64,000 nucleotides of DNA, taken from positions 2,170,001-2,234,000 of the forward strand of contig NZ_CP023671.1 of NCBI RefSeq assembly GCF_003606265.1, written 5' to 3'. Positions 9,975-18,145 of the stretch are shown here, one piece after another. Made by a program: the position numbers and the translations under genes. This stretch comes from Clostridium septicum (lineage in GTDB: Bacteria > Bacillota > Clostridia > Clostridiales > Clostridiaceae). The notes beneath the pieces are model-generated. The model saw nothing but the letters and a program-made list of their open reading frames with translations, had not been told where the DNA came from and did not search any database. The number at the start of each line of letters is the position of its first letter. Within the stretch, counting starts at the first letter, position 1.

Positions 9975-9989
9975 AAAACAATATCCTTT

Positions 9990-10616
9990 CTAAAATAATT
10001 TGTTAAAGCATTTGCGACAAATTAGAGTTTTACCGCTATTAGCTTTTACGTAATTATCATCTTTTATTTCTCTATTACAAATATCACATTTGTATTTAGA
10101 TGAATTTGAAGTAGTTTCAGTATTAGATAAAGCTGATTTAGATATTTGCACAGATTTTCTTATAGGTGAGTAAAGAATTCTATCAGTTTTCTTATTTTTA
10201 GGAATTATACTATAAGAAACTTCAAATTCACTTTCTCCAAAAAATTCAAGTTCAAATCTAGGATTTTCTTTGTCATAAAATTCTTCAGTTATTATTCTTC
10301 TAATTTGAGCATCATTTACTATTAGACCACTTTTTTCTATTCCATCAAAAATGCTTTTAGTTATATTTGCAGTATCAGGATGTCTTTTCTCACTTTTGTA
10401 ATATACTTTAAGTACAGCAATAAGTGATTCTTCAAGTACAACCCCAGGATTTTGAATACTTGCATAATAAGCTATTTCTTCTTCATATAAAGCATATCTA
10501 TCATGGTTTTTACCTGTGTTATAAGGAAGAATTGCCCTTCCACTTTTATTATGTAATTTAAAATTAGATTTAGATATAGGAGATCCTGGTACTATTATTT
10601 TTGCATACGAATTCAT
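9990..10616 (-). CDS. RusA-like nuclease-fold protein with C-terminal zinc ribbon
   Basis: 208 aa. Residues about 5-125 resemble the RusA Holliday-junction resolvase fold: HPDTANITKSIFDGI followed by LIVNDAQIRRI. In RusA the matching motif is D-x-D-N-x2-K with a later Asp; here D81, N84, K87 and D102 are kept, but the second Asp is Ala83. The C-terminal 35 residues form a zinc-ribbon-like module (CDIC ... CRKC). It lies outside any visible prophage. Active resolvase function is uncertain because of the altered acidic site. The start has a GGGAG site. Confidence 0.7.
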   Translation of the reverse strand: MNSYAKIIVPGSPISKSNFKLHNKSGRAILPYNTGKNHDRYALYEEEIAYYASIQNPGVVLEESLIAVLKVYYKSEKRHPDTANITKSIFDGIEKSGLIVNDAQIRRIITEEFYDKENPRFELEFFGESEFEVSYSIIPKNKKTDRILYSPIRKSVQISKSALSNTETTSNSSKYKCDICNREIKDDNYVKANSGKTLICRKCFNKLF

Positions 10617-10771
10617 TATAAAAACTCCCTTTAAATTTATTAAAATATCCTTAAAAATCCATAAATACTAGTAAAAAATAATGAATAAATTTTCTGTTAG
10701 GTATATAATATCAATAGTGATTTTATAATTTTAATATACATTAGTAAAATCTTATTAACAAGTATGAAAAA

Positions 10772-10822
10772 TTGATAATAAGCCTTTAATAGAGTATAAT
10801 ACATGTTATTAAATAAAGGCTT
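10772..10822 (+). promoter_or_regulatory. Promoter of tsaD with an overlapping dyad
   Basis: TTGATA (10772-10777), spacer 17, TATAAT (10795-10800) is a near-consensus housekeeping promoter. A perfect 9-bp inverted repeat surrounds the -10 box: AAGCCTTTA at 10780-10788 and TAAAGGCTT at 10814-10822. The left arm is in the spacer, so the dyad would act as DNA rather than as an RNA hairpin. Confidence 0.75.
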
Positions 10823-10847
10823 TAAGTAAAAGTTGAGGTATAGATAG

Positions 10848-11858
10848 ATGGATAAAAAATTAATATTATCAATAGAATCAAGTTGTGATGAAACATCAGC
10901 AGCAGTAATAAAAGATGGAAGAGAGGTTCTATCGAATATTATAGCAACTCAAATAGACACACATATGAAATATGGAGGAGTTGTTCCTGAAGTAGCTTCT
11001 AGAATGCATATAGAAGTTATAAATGGAGTTGTAATGGAAGCACTAGAAAAAGCAGGAGTTACATTAGATGATATAGATGCCATAGGAGTTACATATGGTC
11101 CTGGCTTAGTTGGAGCATTACTAGTAGGACTTCAATATGCAAAAGGGTTAGCTTTTGCAAGTAAGAAACCTTTAGTTGGTGTAAATCACATAGAAGGACA
11201 TATTAGTGCAAATTATATACAGCATAAAGATTTAGAGCCACCGTTTGTTTCTTTAGTAGTATCGGGAGGACATACTTTTATAGTTCATGTTAAGAATTAT
11301 GGAGAATATGAAGTTATTGGTCAAACAAGAGATGATGCAGCTGGAGAAGCTTATGATAAAGTAGCAAGAGCATTAGGTCTTGGTTATCCAGGAGGTCCTA
11401 AAATTGATAAGCTAGCTAAAGAGGGAAATGAAAATGCAATAGAGTTTCCAAAAGCCAATTTTCATGAAGAGACATTAGATTTTTCTTTTAGTGGAGTAAA
11501 ATCATCAGTTTTAAATTATATTAATAAATGTAAGATGCAAAACATAGAATTTAATAAGGCTGACGTAGCAGCATCTTTTCAAAAAGCAGTAATAGATGTT
11601 TTAAAGGATAATGTAATTAAGACATGTAAGAAGAAAAAGGTTGATAAGATTGCAATTGCAGGGGGAGTTGCATCAAATTCTTCGTTAAGGAAAGAATTAA
11701 TAGAAGCGGCAGGTAAATTAGGAATACAAGTACTATTTCCAGAACCGATATTGTGTACAGATAATGCAGCTATGATTGGAAGTGCAGCATATTTTAATCT
11801 TACTAATGGAAAAATTAGTCCTTTAAATTTAAATGCAAAGCCAAATCTAAAGTTATAG
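10848..11858 (+). CDS. tsaD: tRNA N6-adenosine threonylcarbamoyltransferase TsaD
   Basis: 336 aa. Family hallmarks are [15 protein letters not shown] at the N-terminus, the iron-binding HIEGHI (His pair), VSGGHT, and [19 protein letters not shown]; near the C-terminus [11 protein letters not shown] and CTDNAAMIG. It transfers the threonylcarbamoyl group to A37 of ANN-reading tRNAs. Another enzyme of the pathway, TsaC/Sua5, is encoded at 48062 in the same window. A strong promoter lies upstream. The next gene starts 31 bases downstream without a terminator between them. Confidence 0.97.
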   Translation: MDKKLILSIESSCDETSAAVIKDGREVLSNIIATQIDTHMKYGGVVPEVASRMHIEVINGVVMEALEKAGVTLDDIDAIGVTYGPGLVGALLVGLQYAKGLAFASKKPLVGVNHIEGHISANYIQHKDLEPPFVSLVVSGGHTFIVHVKNYGEYEVIGQTRDDAAGEAYDKVARALGLGYPGGPKIDKLAKEGNENAIEFPKANFHEETLDFSFSGVKSSVLNYINKCKMQNIEFNKADVAASFQKAVIDVLKDNVIKTCKKKKVDKIAIAGGVASNSSLRKELIEAAGKLGIQVLFPEPILCTDNAAMIGSAAYFNLTNGKISPLNLNAKPNLKL

Positions 11859-11889
11859 TATAAAGAAAAATAGGGGGAGAGGTATAGGA

Positions 11890-12912
11890 ATGAAACTTTT
11901 ACCACATTCTAATGGCCTATACAAGGTAAATATGAAGAAGCCTATGAAGCCTAAAGACATAGCCAAAAGAACTTTAATTGTAATAGGCATACTTTTACTT
12001 TTGGGATTGGTATTTCAAAACATAAGTAATTTTATAGCAAAAGAAACATTAAAAGATAGAGTAGATTATACAAGAGTTGATGATAAGAGAGTAGATTACA
12101 TAGTAAAAGGTGAAGGTAAACATACAATTATTTTTGATGGAGCTATTGGGGGAAATTTAAATCAATGGAATGATGTTTGTGATAAATTATTATCAGAATA
12201 TGATGATATAACTGTATTTGTATATAATAGACGAGGATATGGATTTAGTGATGGAGGTCAAGATAGGACTCCATTAGAACAAGCCCATGATTTAAAAATA
12301 CTTTTACGAAAAGCAGCTTTATCACCTCCATATATTTTAGTTGGAGAAGAGTATGGAAGTTTGGTATTAGGTAATTTTGCTAAAGAATATAAAGAAACTG
12401 TAGCAGGGGTAGTCTTAGTAAATCCAATAGTAGAGGAAAAAATTAAAGAAAAAGATTTTAAAAGGGGATTTACACTGGAAAAAATAAGACGAAAGATAGA
12501 ACATTTAGGTTCATATATAGGACTTACGACTTTATTAGACCAGTTAAACCTAGATACTAAGGTATATGGATTTGAAGATAAATTGCAAGGAGAAAAGTTA
12601 GAAGAATTTAAGGTACATAGAACTAAATCAAATTATACAAGTGCTGTATATAATGAGTTAAATAATGTTTCAAAAGGATTAAGTGATAGTCAGGAGACAG
12701 GAGTGCTTTCCGGAATTCCTTATTATGTAATAGCTAAAGAGGGACAAGAATCATTAGAAAGATTAGGGGATGAGGATTTAACAAAGGTATATAAAACTAA
12801 TTCTAACAGTAATTTTATATCAATAGAAGATCCCGATGCTGTAGTAATTGGAATAAGGCAAGTTATTAAAAAAGTTAATGATATGGAACGAAGAAATAAA
12901 AAAAGTAGTTAA
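11890..12912 (+). CDS. Membrane-anchored alpha/beta-hydrolase-fold protein, catalytic residues lost
   Basis: 340 aa. One membrane anchor lies at about residues 28-44, then an alpha/beta hydrolase fold outside the membrane (HTIIFDGAIGG, VYNRRGYGFSDGG). At the nucleophile elbow, where the family has G-x-S-x-G, this protein has GEEYG (152-156), so the Ser is Glu154. Where the catalytic His is expected before the last helix (usually GH), it has SNFISIEDPD with Asn308. Both key residues are thus missing and it is probably non-enzymatic. The chosen ATG has GGGGGAG about 10 bases upstream; Met15 is a possible later start. Confidence 0.8.
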   Translation: MKLLPHSNGLYKVNMKKPMKPKDIAKRTLIVIGILLLLGLVFQNISNFIAKETLKDRVDYTRVDDKRVDYIVKGEGKHTIIFDGAIGGNLNQWNDVCDKLLSEYDDITVFVYNRRGYGFSDGGQDRTPLEQAHDLKILLRKAALSPPYILVGEEYGSLVLGNFAKEYKETVAGVVLVNPIVEEKIKEKDFKRGFTLEKIRRKIEHLGSYIGLTTLLDQLNLDTKVYGFEDKLQGEKLEEFKVHRTKSNYTSAVYNELNNVSKGLSDSQETGVLSGIPYYVIAKEGQESLERLGDEDLTKVYKTNSNSNFISIEDPDAVVIGIRQVIKKVNDMERRNKKSS

Positions 12913-12914
12913 AA

Positions 12915-12955
12915 AAAGGCAATTGTGTATACTTTATTTACATAGTTGCCTTTAA
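12915..12955 (+). terminator. Weak hairpin after the hydrolase-fold gene
   Basis: AAAGGCAA (12915-12922) pairs with TTGCCTTT (12946-12953). The loop is long and the T run is poor, so termination may be partial. Confidence 0.45.
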
Positions 12956-13001
12956 AAATTTTATAGAATAAAAATATATTAATAAAATAATTCTTAGAAC
13001 C

Positions 13002-13040
13002 GTGTCATATAATTGACACAAAAACAGGGTATATTATAGT
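13002..13040 (+). promoter_or_regulatory. htrA promoter with a perfect palindromic operator
   Basis: TTGACA (13013-13018), spacer 16, TATAGT (13035-13040). The -35 box lies inside the perfect dyad GTGTCATATAATTGACAC (13002-13019; 6-bp arms, 6-bp centre). Such a dyad over a -35 box is well placed for a repressor or for an activator dimer. It does not match the CtsR or HrcA operators as I know them. Confidence 0.7.
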
Positions 13041-13071
13041 CATGAAGAAAATGTTTGAGGAGGATATACAA

Positions 13072-14319
13072 ATGAGTGATGAAAATAAAATATATGATGT
13101 TGATAACTATGAGCATGTAAATATAGAGAAGGAAAGTGAATTTAATCAGGAAGAAGTAAAAAATAATTATGAAAAAATAAATGATAGTAAGAACGAGGAT
13201 AATAATATTAAGTTTTCTAATATAAATGAAAATGTTAATAAGAAGAAAAAGAAAAGAGGAGTTAAGAATATAGCTCTTATGTTAGTAATAGGTATTTTAG
13301 GAGGTGCAGTAGGTGGTGGTGCCACTTATTATGCTGTTAAAAGTATAAATGGTGATGGTAATGTAGTTTCAACACCTAATCCACCAACATTTAAAGCCGA
13401 TGAAAACGAAGCATTAACTAAAATACAAGCGTTTGAAAAAGTTGCACCAGCAGTTGTTATAGTTTCAACTAAGGGAGTTCAAAATTATGGGGGTTTTATT
13501 CCAAAAGAAGTAGAAGGAATAGGATCAGGTTTTATAATTAATGAAGAAGGGTATATATTAACTAACTATCATGTTATAGAAGGAGCTCAAGAAGTTACAG
13601 TTACTTTAAGTGATAAGAGAGAAGTAAAAGCAAAAGTAGTTAATTATGATCAAAATCAAGATGTAGCTATGCTAAAGATAGTTGATAACATTAAAGTGCC
13701 AGCAGTAGTGGAACTTGGAGATTCTGATGCTTTAAAAGCAGGAGAAGAGGTTTTAGCAATTGGAACACCTCTTTCTAAGGAGTTTTCTCAAACAGTAACA
13801 GGAGGTCTTGTTAGTGCTTTAAATAGAAACATAGAAACTAGTAGTGGAGTAAAATTGAATTTAATACAAACAGATACTGCAATAAATCCAGGGAATAGCG
13901 GAGGACCTTTAATAAATACTAAAGGGCAAGTAATTGGAATAAATACATTAAAGATTAGTGGAACAGCTGAAGGTATTGGATTTGCTATTCCAATTAATGA
14001 AGTAAAGGGAAGAATAGAATCATTGTCTAAGCCAATATTAAATTTAGGGGTATCAATTAGAGAAGTAGATGAAAATTTAGCAAAACAATATGAAATGCCA
14101 CAAGGGCTATATGTTGTAGAAGTAACGCAATTTTCACCAGCAGAAAAGGCAGGAATAAAAGGTGGAGATGTTATTACTAAATTTGATGGTAAAAGAATAA
14201 AAACTTTTGAAGAATTAAAAGAGATAAGAGATTCTAAAAAAGAAGGAGATACAGTAAGAGTAGAAATTGTTAGAAATCAAGAAACAATTACAGTTGAGGT
14301 AGAGTTAACAGCACAATAG
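13072..14319 (+). CDS. htrA: HtrA/DegP-like serine protease, membrane anchored
   Basis: 415 aa from the ATG at 13072, chosen because GAGGAGG (13057-13062) precedes it by 8-9 bases; the in-frame ATG at 13042 would lie almost on the promoter start point and has no ribosome site. A charged cytoplasmic head of about 65 residues is followed by a membrane segment (about 66-90) and a trypsin-like domain with catalytic His167 (TNYHVIEGA), Asp197 (NQDVAMLKI) and Ser276 (NPGNSGGPL). One PDZ domain ends the protein (AEKAGIKGGDVITKFDG). It should degrade misfolded proteins outside the membrane. The operator-like dyad suggests stress control. Confidence 0.95.
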   Translation: MSDENKIYDVDNYEHVNIEKESEFNQEEVKNNYEKINDSKNEDNNIKFSNINENVNKKKKKRGVKNIALMLVIGILGGAVGGGATYYAVKSINGDGNVVSTPNPPTFKADENEALTKIQAFEKVAPAVVIVSTKGVQNYGGFIPKEVEGIGSGFIINEEGYILTNYHVIEGAQEVTVTLSDKREVKAKVVNYDQNQDVAMLKIVDNIKVPAVVELGDSDALKAGEEVLAIGTPLSKEFSQTVTGGLVSALNRNIETSSGVKLNLIQTDTAINPGNSGGPLINTKGQVIGINTLKISGTAEGIGFAIPINEVKGRIESLSKPILNLGVSIREVDENLAKQYEMPQGLYVVEVTQFSPAEKAGIKGGDVITKFDGKRIKTFEELKEIRDSKKEGDTVRVEIVRNQETITVEVELTAQ

Positions 14320-14329
14320 ATAAAAAAAC

Positions 14330-14378
14330 AAAGGATAAGAAGTTATTAATTAACTTCTTATCCTTTAATTATTTTTTT
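14330..14378 (+). terminator. Intrinsic terminator after htrA
   Basis: AAAGGATAAGAAGTTA (14330-14345) pairs perfectly with TAACTTCTTATCCTTT (14350-14365); a T run follows at 14372-14378. Confidence 0.92.
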
Positions 14379-14507
14379 AGGAATATATTATTCTATTGAT
14401 TTTATAATAAATTGTGATAAAGTATTGTATATTGAGAGAAAAATTAATTAATAAAATAAAAATCACATTATAATATAAAGAGCTATTTTAAGGAGGCGTC
14501 CATAATT

Positions 14508-14807
14508 ATGAAAAAAATAGTTTTATTATGTTCAGAAGGTATGTCAACATGTTTTTTAGTATCTAAGATGAAGACAGAAGCATTAAATCAAGGAGTTGAT
14601 TGTATAATAAATTCTTGTTGTGAATCAGATTTAGGTACGTTTAAAGATAACATGGATGTATTACTTTTAGCACCACAGATTAAATTTTTAAAGGAAGAAA
14701 TAACTACTAAATTTAAAAATGTACCCATTGGTGTTATAAATTCACTAGATTATGGAACAATGGATGGTGTAAAAGTATTTAATCAAGCATTAGAATTATT
14801 AAAATAG
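14508..14807 (+). CDS. Orphan PTS IIB component, lactose/cellobiose type
   Basis: 99 aa. It opens with KKIVLLCSEGMSTCFLVSKM, the P-loop and phospho-Cys (Cys8) of the lactose/cellobiose IIB family. The length is normal for a free-standing IIB domain. It would take phosphate from a IIA protein and pass it to sugar in a IIC permease. Neither IIA nor IIC is nearby, so it must work with components encoded elsewhere or in regulation. AAGGAGG precedes the ATG by about 12 bases. Confidence 0.88.
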   Translation: MKKIVLLCSEGMSTCFLVSKMKTEALNQGVDCIINSCCESDLGTFKDNMDVLLLAPQIKFLKEEITTKFKNVPIGVINSLDYGTMDGVKVFNQALELLK

Positions 14808-14839
14808 AACAATAACTTATTTTTTACCTAGGTAAATTC

Positions 14840-14866
14840 ACTTTTTTTATCTTAAGGCATATCTTA
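14840..14866 (+). promoter_or_regulatory. Probable sigma-K promoter
   Basis: AC at 14840-14841, 16 bases, then CATATCTTA at 14858-14866, an exact fit to the AC-N16-CATAnnnTA pattern of late mother-cell sigma-K. The ATG of the Cys-Gly-tailed gene lies 45 bases downstream. A perfect 14-bp palindrome, TTTACCTAGGTAAA, lies just upstream (14823-14836). Confidence 0.55.
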
Positions 14867-14910
14867 TAGTATAAGAAAAATTTAAGAGATAAACTTAGGA
14901 GGGAAAAGTT

Positions 14911-15327
14911 ATGAGCGGAAGAATAGCATCATGTCCTTTAACAACAGGAGTTAATGAACAAATAGAAGCGGTTGTTAGACTACCAGAAGAAAAAAGATCA
15001 GTTATATTTGGAACTGTTTTAGATCCTAATGGAAACCCTGTACCTGATGCGGTTGTTAAACTATTAAAAGTAGTAGATGGATGTAAATATCCATATCCAT
15101 TAACCCATACATTTACAGATTGTTATGGTCAATTTTTATTAGGACCTTTATGTCCAAATACTAAATATATGTTAAAAATATATAAAGACAATATAAATAT
15201 AAAATTTACAACATTACAACCAAACCAATATAATGGACATTGTTTAGGAAAAAATGTATGTGAATCTAATCCAGAACCAGATGACCCACCATGCGGATGC
15301 GGATGCGGATGTGGATGTGGCTGTTAG
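14911..15327 (+). CDS. Carboxypeptidase-regulatory-like domain protein with Cys-Gly tail, likely spore surface
   Basis: 138 aa. The middle (about residues 27-110) is a beta-sandwich of the carboxypeptidase regulatory-like type: SVIFGTVLDPNGNPVPDAVVKLLKV and FTDCYGQFLLGPLCPNTKYML. The last 11 residues alternate Cys and Gly (six Cys, five Gly), encoded by 6-bp repeats at 15292-15324. No signal peptide is seen. A sigma-K-type promoter and the Cys-rich tail suggest a coat or exosporium protein cross-linked by disulfides; this is inference. An intrinsic terminator follows. Confidence 0.75.
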   Translation: MSGRIASCPLTTGVNEQIEAVVRLPEEKRSVIFGTVLDPNGNPVPDAVVKLLKVVDGCKYPYPLTHTFTDCYGQFLLGPLCPNTKYMLKIYKDNINIKFTTLQPNQYNGHCLGKNVCESNPEPDDPPCGCGCGCGCGC

Positions 15328-15352
15328 TATAACTGAATGAGATTTTATAACG

Positions 15353-15385
15353 AAAAAGCTTTTTACTTTAGTAAAAGGCTTTTTT
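15353..15385 (+). terminator. Intrinsic terminator after the Cys-Gly protein gene
   Basis: AAAAAGCTTTTTACT (15353-15367) pairs with AGTAAAAGGCTTTTT (15370-15384), one G-T pair, ending in a T run. Confidence 0.88.
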
Positions 15386-15445
15386 GCTATTAAAAAATCT
15401 GTTAAAATTTTATTGATTATTATAAATTAGGAGAAAAAATAAAAA

Positions 15446-16525
15446 ATGGAAAAAATAGTATTATATATAGTGGCATCATTTTTTGTTATAGGATGTTTAG
15501 ATTATATTTTAGGTAATAAATTAAAGTTAGGTGTAAATTTTGAAGCTGGTATTAATAATATGGGACCGTTAGCATTATCTATGATTGGAATATTATCAAT
15601 AACTCCAATAATCTCAGATATTATAATTAGATATATAGCACCATTAACTAGTAGTATAGGAATTGATTCATCTATAATATCATCTAGTTTTATAGCTATA
15701 GATATGGGGGCTTTTAATATAGCTAGAAATGTAGGTGGAAGTAATGAGCTAGTTTATTTCTCAGGAGTATTAATTGCTTCAATTTTAGGGTGTACTATTA
15801 GTTTTACTCTTCCGTTGGCATTAGGAATGATAAAAGATAAGAATATTCATGCATTATGTAAGGGAATTTTATGTGGTATAGTAACTTTGCCTATAGGGTT
15901 ATTTATTGGAGGTATGATGTTAGGATTACCTATAAGAATTATATTAATTAATTTAATGCCAATAATAATATTTTCAGTGGTAGTATCAATAGGATTAAGT
16001 ATAGGCATAGATAAAGTAATAATCATATTTTCATACATGGGAAAATCAATTGTAATATTAGGATTTTTAGGGTTAGGAATTCAGGGATTTACATCAATTT
16101 CAGGAATTATAATATTTAAAAGTTTAATGCCTATAGAAGAAGCATTAATAACAGTTGGAAAGATTGCTATATTCTTGGGTGGAGCATATGTAATGCTTGA
16201 GATAGTAAAAAAGATTTTATCTACACAAATAAATAAAATAACAGAAAAAATAGGAGTAAACGCATCTTCAGTAGCAGCATTAATTGGAAGTTTAGCATCA
16301 GCAATAGTAGTATTTTCTACATTTGAAGAATTAGATGAGAGAGGAAAAGTTATTTGTTCTGCATTTTCAGTTGCAGGAGCCTATGTATTAGGTGGTCAAC
16401 TTGGATATGTAGCGACAGAAGCTAGAGAAATAGTATTAATTTATATAATAACAAAATTAATCTGTGGTGTATTAGCTATAATATTAGCATTTCTAATAAC
16501 TAAAGAGGTTAATACTATAAAATAA
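15446..16525 (+). CDS. eutH: EutH-family ethanolamine permease
   Basis: 359 aa with about ten membrane segments. The N-terminal region (FEAGINNMGPLALSMIGILS) and the loop GSNELVYFSGVLIASILGCTISFTLPLA match EutH; the C-terminus has GGQLGYVATEAREIV. EutH takes up ethanolamine at low concentration. No ethanolamine lyase, microcompartment or other eut gene is in the window, so this is an isolated permease. The ribosome site AGGAG is about 13 bases from the ATG, longer than usual. It is a single-gene unit between two terminators. Confidence 0.85.
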   Translation: MEKIVLYIVASFFVIGCLDYILGNKLKLGVNFEAGINNMGPLALSMIGILSITPIISDIIIRYIAPLTSSIGIDSSIISSSFIAIDMGAFNIARNVGGSNELVYFSGVLIASILGCTISFTLPLALGMIKDKNIHALCKGILCGIVTLPIGLFIGGMMLGLPIRIILINLMPIIIFSVVVSIGLSIGIDKVIIIFSYMGKSIVILGFLGLGIQGFTSISGIIIFKSLMPIEEALITVGKIAIFLGGAYVMLEIVKKILSTQINKITEKIGVNASSVAALIGSLASAIVVFSTFEELDERGKVICSAFSVAGAYVLGGQLGYVATEAREIVLIYIITKLICGVLAIILAFLITKEVNTIK

Positions 16526-16542
16526 AAGATATGGTTTTATGA

Positions 16543-16582
16543 AAAAATAGGAGACTAGATATTAATCAGTCTCCTATTTTTA
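16543..16582. terminator. Bidirectional terminator between eutH and apbE
   Basis: AAAAATAGGAGACT (about 16543-16556) pairs with AGTCTCCTATTTTT (16568-16581), with A and T runs on the flanks for both strands. Confidence 0.9.
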
Positions 16583-16591
16583 TAAAAATAA

Positions 16592-17629
16592 CTATTCTAA
16601 TACAAATGATTCATTTGTAATTACAAAGTTATCTTTTAGCCCTGATGTTATGTGAACTCGCTTATCTTTAGTTACAAAAATAGCTTCTATATTTTCTAAC
16701 TTTTCAACAAAATTAATACCATCTTTAAGACCCATTGCAAATACACTTGTAGATAATGCATCTCCATCTATAGATTTATTACTAATTATAGTTATTCCAG
16801 CCAAATCATTATCATAAGGATATCCAGTCTCAGGACTAAGAATATGGTGGTATTTGATTCCATCTTTTTCGATGAATCTTTCATAGATACCAGATGTAAC
16901 TATAGATTTATTACTAATAGTAATACTACCTATTATTTCACCTCTTTCTGAAAATGGATCTTGAATTCCTACTTTCCAATCATCACCTGTAATTTTTGTA
17001 CCATGAGTATAAATATTACCACCTAAATCAATTAGAGCATTTTTTATGTTATTTTCTGCAAGAATATCAGATATCTTATCAGCAGTGTAACCTTTAGCTA
17101 TACCACCAAGATCTAAAAGCATTCCTGACTTTTTTAGAAAAATAGTCTTATTAGTGTCATTAAGTTCAATATTATTAAAATCGATAAGTGGTAATTTTTC
17201 ATTGATTTCTTCTTTAGATGGAACTTTAGCTTCAGGTAAGCCTATACTCCAAAGTTTAACTAATGGACCGATGGATATATCAAAAAGACCATTAGATAAA
17301 TTAGAATATTCAATTCCTTTAGATATTAAGTTATATGTATCATCATCAACCTTAACAGGAGCTACCCCTGCAGATTCATTTATTTTATCAATTAGAGTTC
17401 CATTAGCGTTTATGCTTAAGGTTGATTCAAGTTCTTTTATTTTATTAAAAACTTCATCTAATACTTTTTCATTAGAACTATCAAATATAGTTACTTTTAT
17501 TATAGTTCCCATCAAAATTTCACTTCTTGATATAGGAGAGCTTGTTTTTTTAGAACATCCAGTTATTGATAATAAAGTAAAAACTATTAGTATAGAAAGG
17601 CTCATGTATTTAAATAACTTTTTTTTCAC
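16592..17629 (-). CDS. apbE: ApbE-type FAD:protein FMN transferase, lipoprotein
   Basis: 345 aa. A lipoprotein signal ends in LLSITGC (Cys about residue 25). Family motifs are MGTIIKVTIFD, MLLDLGGIAKGYTADKI (FAD/metal site), IDLGGNIYTHG and GDALSTSVFAMG. ApbE moves FMN from FAD onto a Thr of FMN-binding domains outside the membrane. The start is GTG at 17629 with AGGAGG upstream. The next gene on the same strand encodes a likely target with the modification motif, separated by a terminator-like hairpin. Confidence 0.95.
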   Translation of the reverse strand: MKKKLFKYMSLSILIVFTLLSITGCSKKTSSPISRSEILMGTIIKVTIFDSSNEKVLDEVFNKIKELESTLSINANGTLIDKINESAGVAPVKVDDDTYNLISKGIEYSNLSNGLFDISIGPLVKLWSIGLPEAKVPSKEEINEKLPLIDFNNIELNDTNKTIFLKKSGMLLDLGGIAKGYTADKISDILAENNIKNALIDLGGNIYTHGTKITGDDWKVGIQDPFSERGEIIGSITISNKSIVTSGIYERFIEKDGIKYHHILSPETGYPYDNDLAGITIISNKSIDGDALSTSVFAMGLKDGINFVEKLENIEAIFVTKDKRVHITSGLKDNFVITNESFVLE

Positions 17630-17680
17630 TATAAAATCCTCCTAAATTTAAATATGCAAAATAATTATAACAAAAAAAAT

Positions 17681-17723
17681 GAAAAATAAAAAAGGCTTTA
17701 GGAGATTAATTCCTAAAACCCTT
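17681..17723 (-). terminator. Terminator after the FMN-binding lipoprotein gene
   Basis: On the minus strand an imperfect hairpin (right arm 17711-17723, left arm 17692-17703, small internal mismatch) is followed by a T run at 17681-17691. It would limit read-through into apbE. Confidence 0.7.
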
Positions 17724-17728
17724 AAAAA

Positions 17729-18145
17729 TTATTGAGCTTTCTTTAAAGCTTCAGCAGCAACATCTTTAAATTGGTTTGATGAAGAAGTAGCTCCACTTAC
17801 TGTATCAACAGCAGAAGCATCTTGTTTTTCAATTAAAGAGTTTTGAAGTTTTGGAAAAGCTTCTTCTGGGTTAGTGCCAGATTTTTCTTTCATTTTTTTA
17901 TTATAGTCAGCATCAGTTAATTTTGAAGTGCTTTTTTCTTCATTAACTTCATCATATTTAACTTCAGATACTTTACCATCTTTAATTTCGATTTCTATAG
18001 AACCCTTATAGCCTCTTTCATCTACAGCAGATTCAGCCTTATAATTACCATCTTTTAACTTAGCTTCTTTATTACCACAACCAACAAAAACTGTAGCAGT
18101 TAAAGCTGCAACTGCTAATAAACTTAAAACTTTTCTTGATTTCAT
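17729..18145 (-). CDS. FMN-binding-domain lipoprotein (PplA-like, single domain)
   Basis: 138 aa from the ATG at 18145, chosen over an in-frame TTG two codons upstream because AGGGGG sits about 9 bases before the ATG. A lipoprotein signal ends VFVGC (Cys23). The FMN_bind domain covers about residues 30-136. It contains DTVSGAT, where Thr120 is the residue ApbE would flavinylate. In the known PplA of Listeria there are two such domains; here there is one. It should carry electrons on the outer face of the membrane. Lysine-rich, about 110 residues after lipidation. Confidence 0.9.
   Translation of the reverse strand: MKSRKVLSLLAVAALTATVFVGCGNKEAKLKDGNYKAESAVDERGYKGSIEIEIKDGKVSEVKYDEVNEEKSTSKLTDADYNKKMKEKSGTNPEEAFPKLQNSLIEKQDASAVDTVSGATSSSNQFKDVAAEALKKAQ

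Noticed and set aside
14823..14836. Palindrome TTTACCTAGGTAAA as a terminator of the PTS IIB gene
   Set aside because: A seamless 14-bp palindrome has no loop and cannot form a stable terminator hairpin; kept only as a possible protein site.
17154..17645. Plus-strand open frame of 163 codons over apbE
   Set aside because: It lies opposite a clear ApbE gene and reads as low-complexity hydrophobic sequence.
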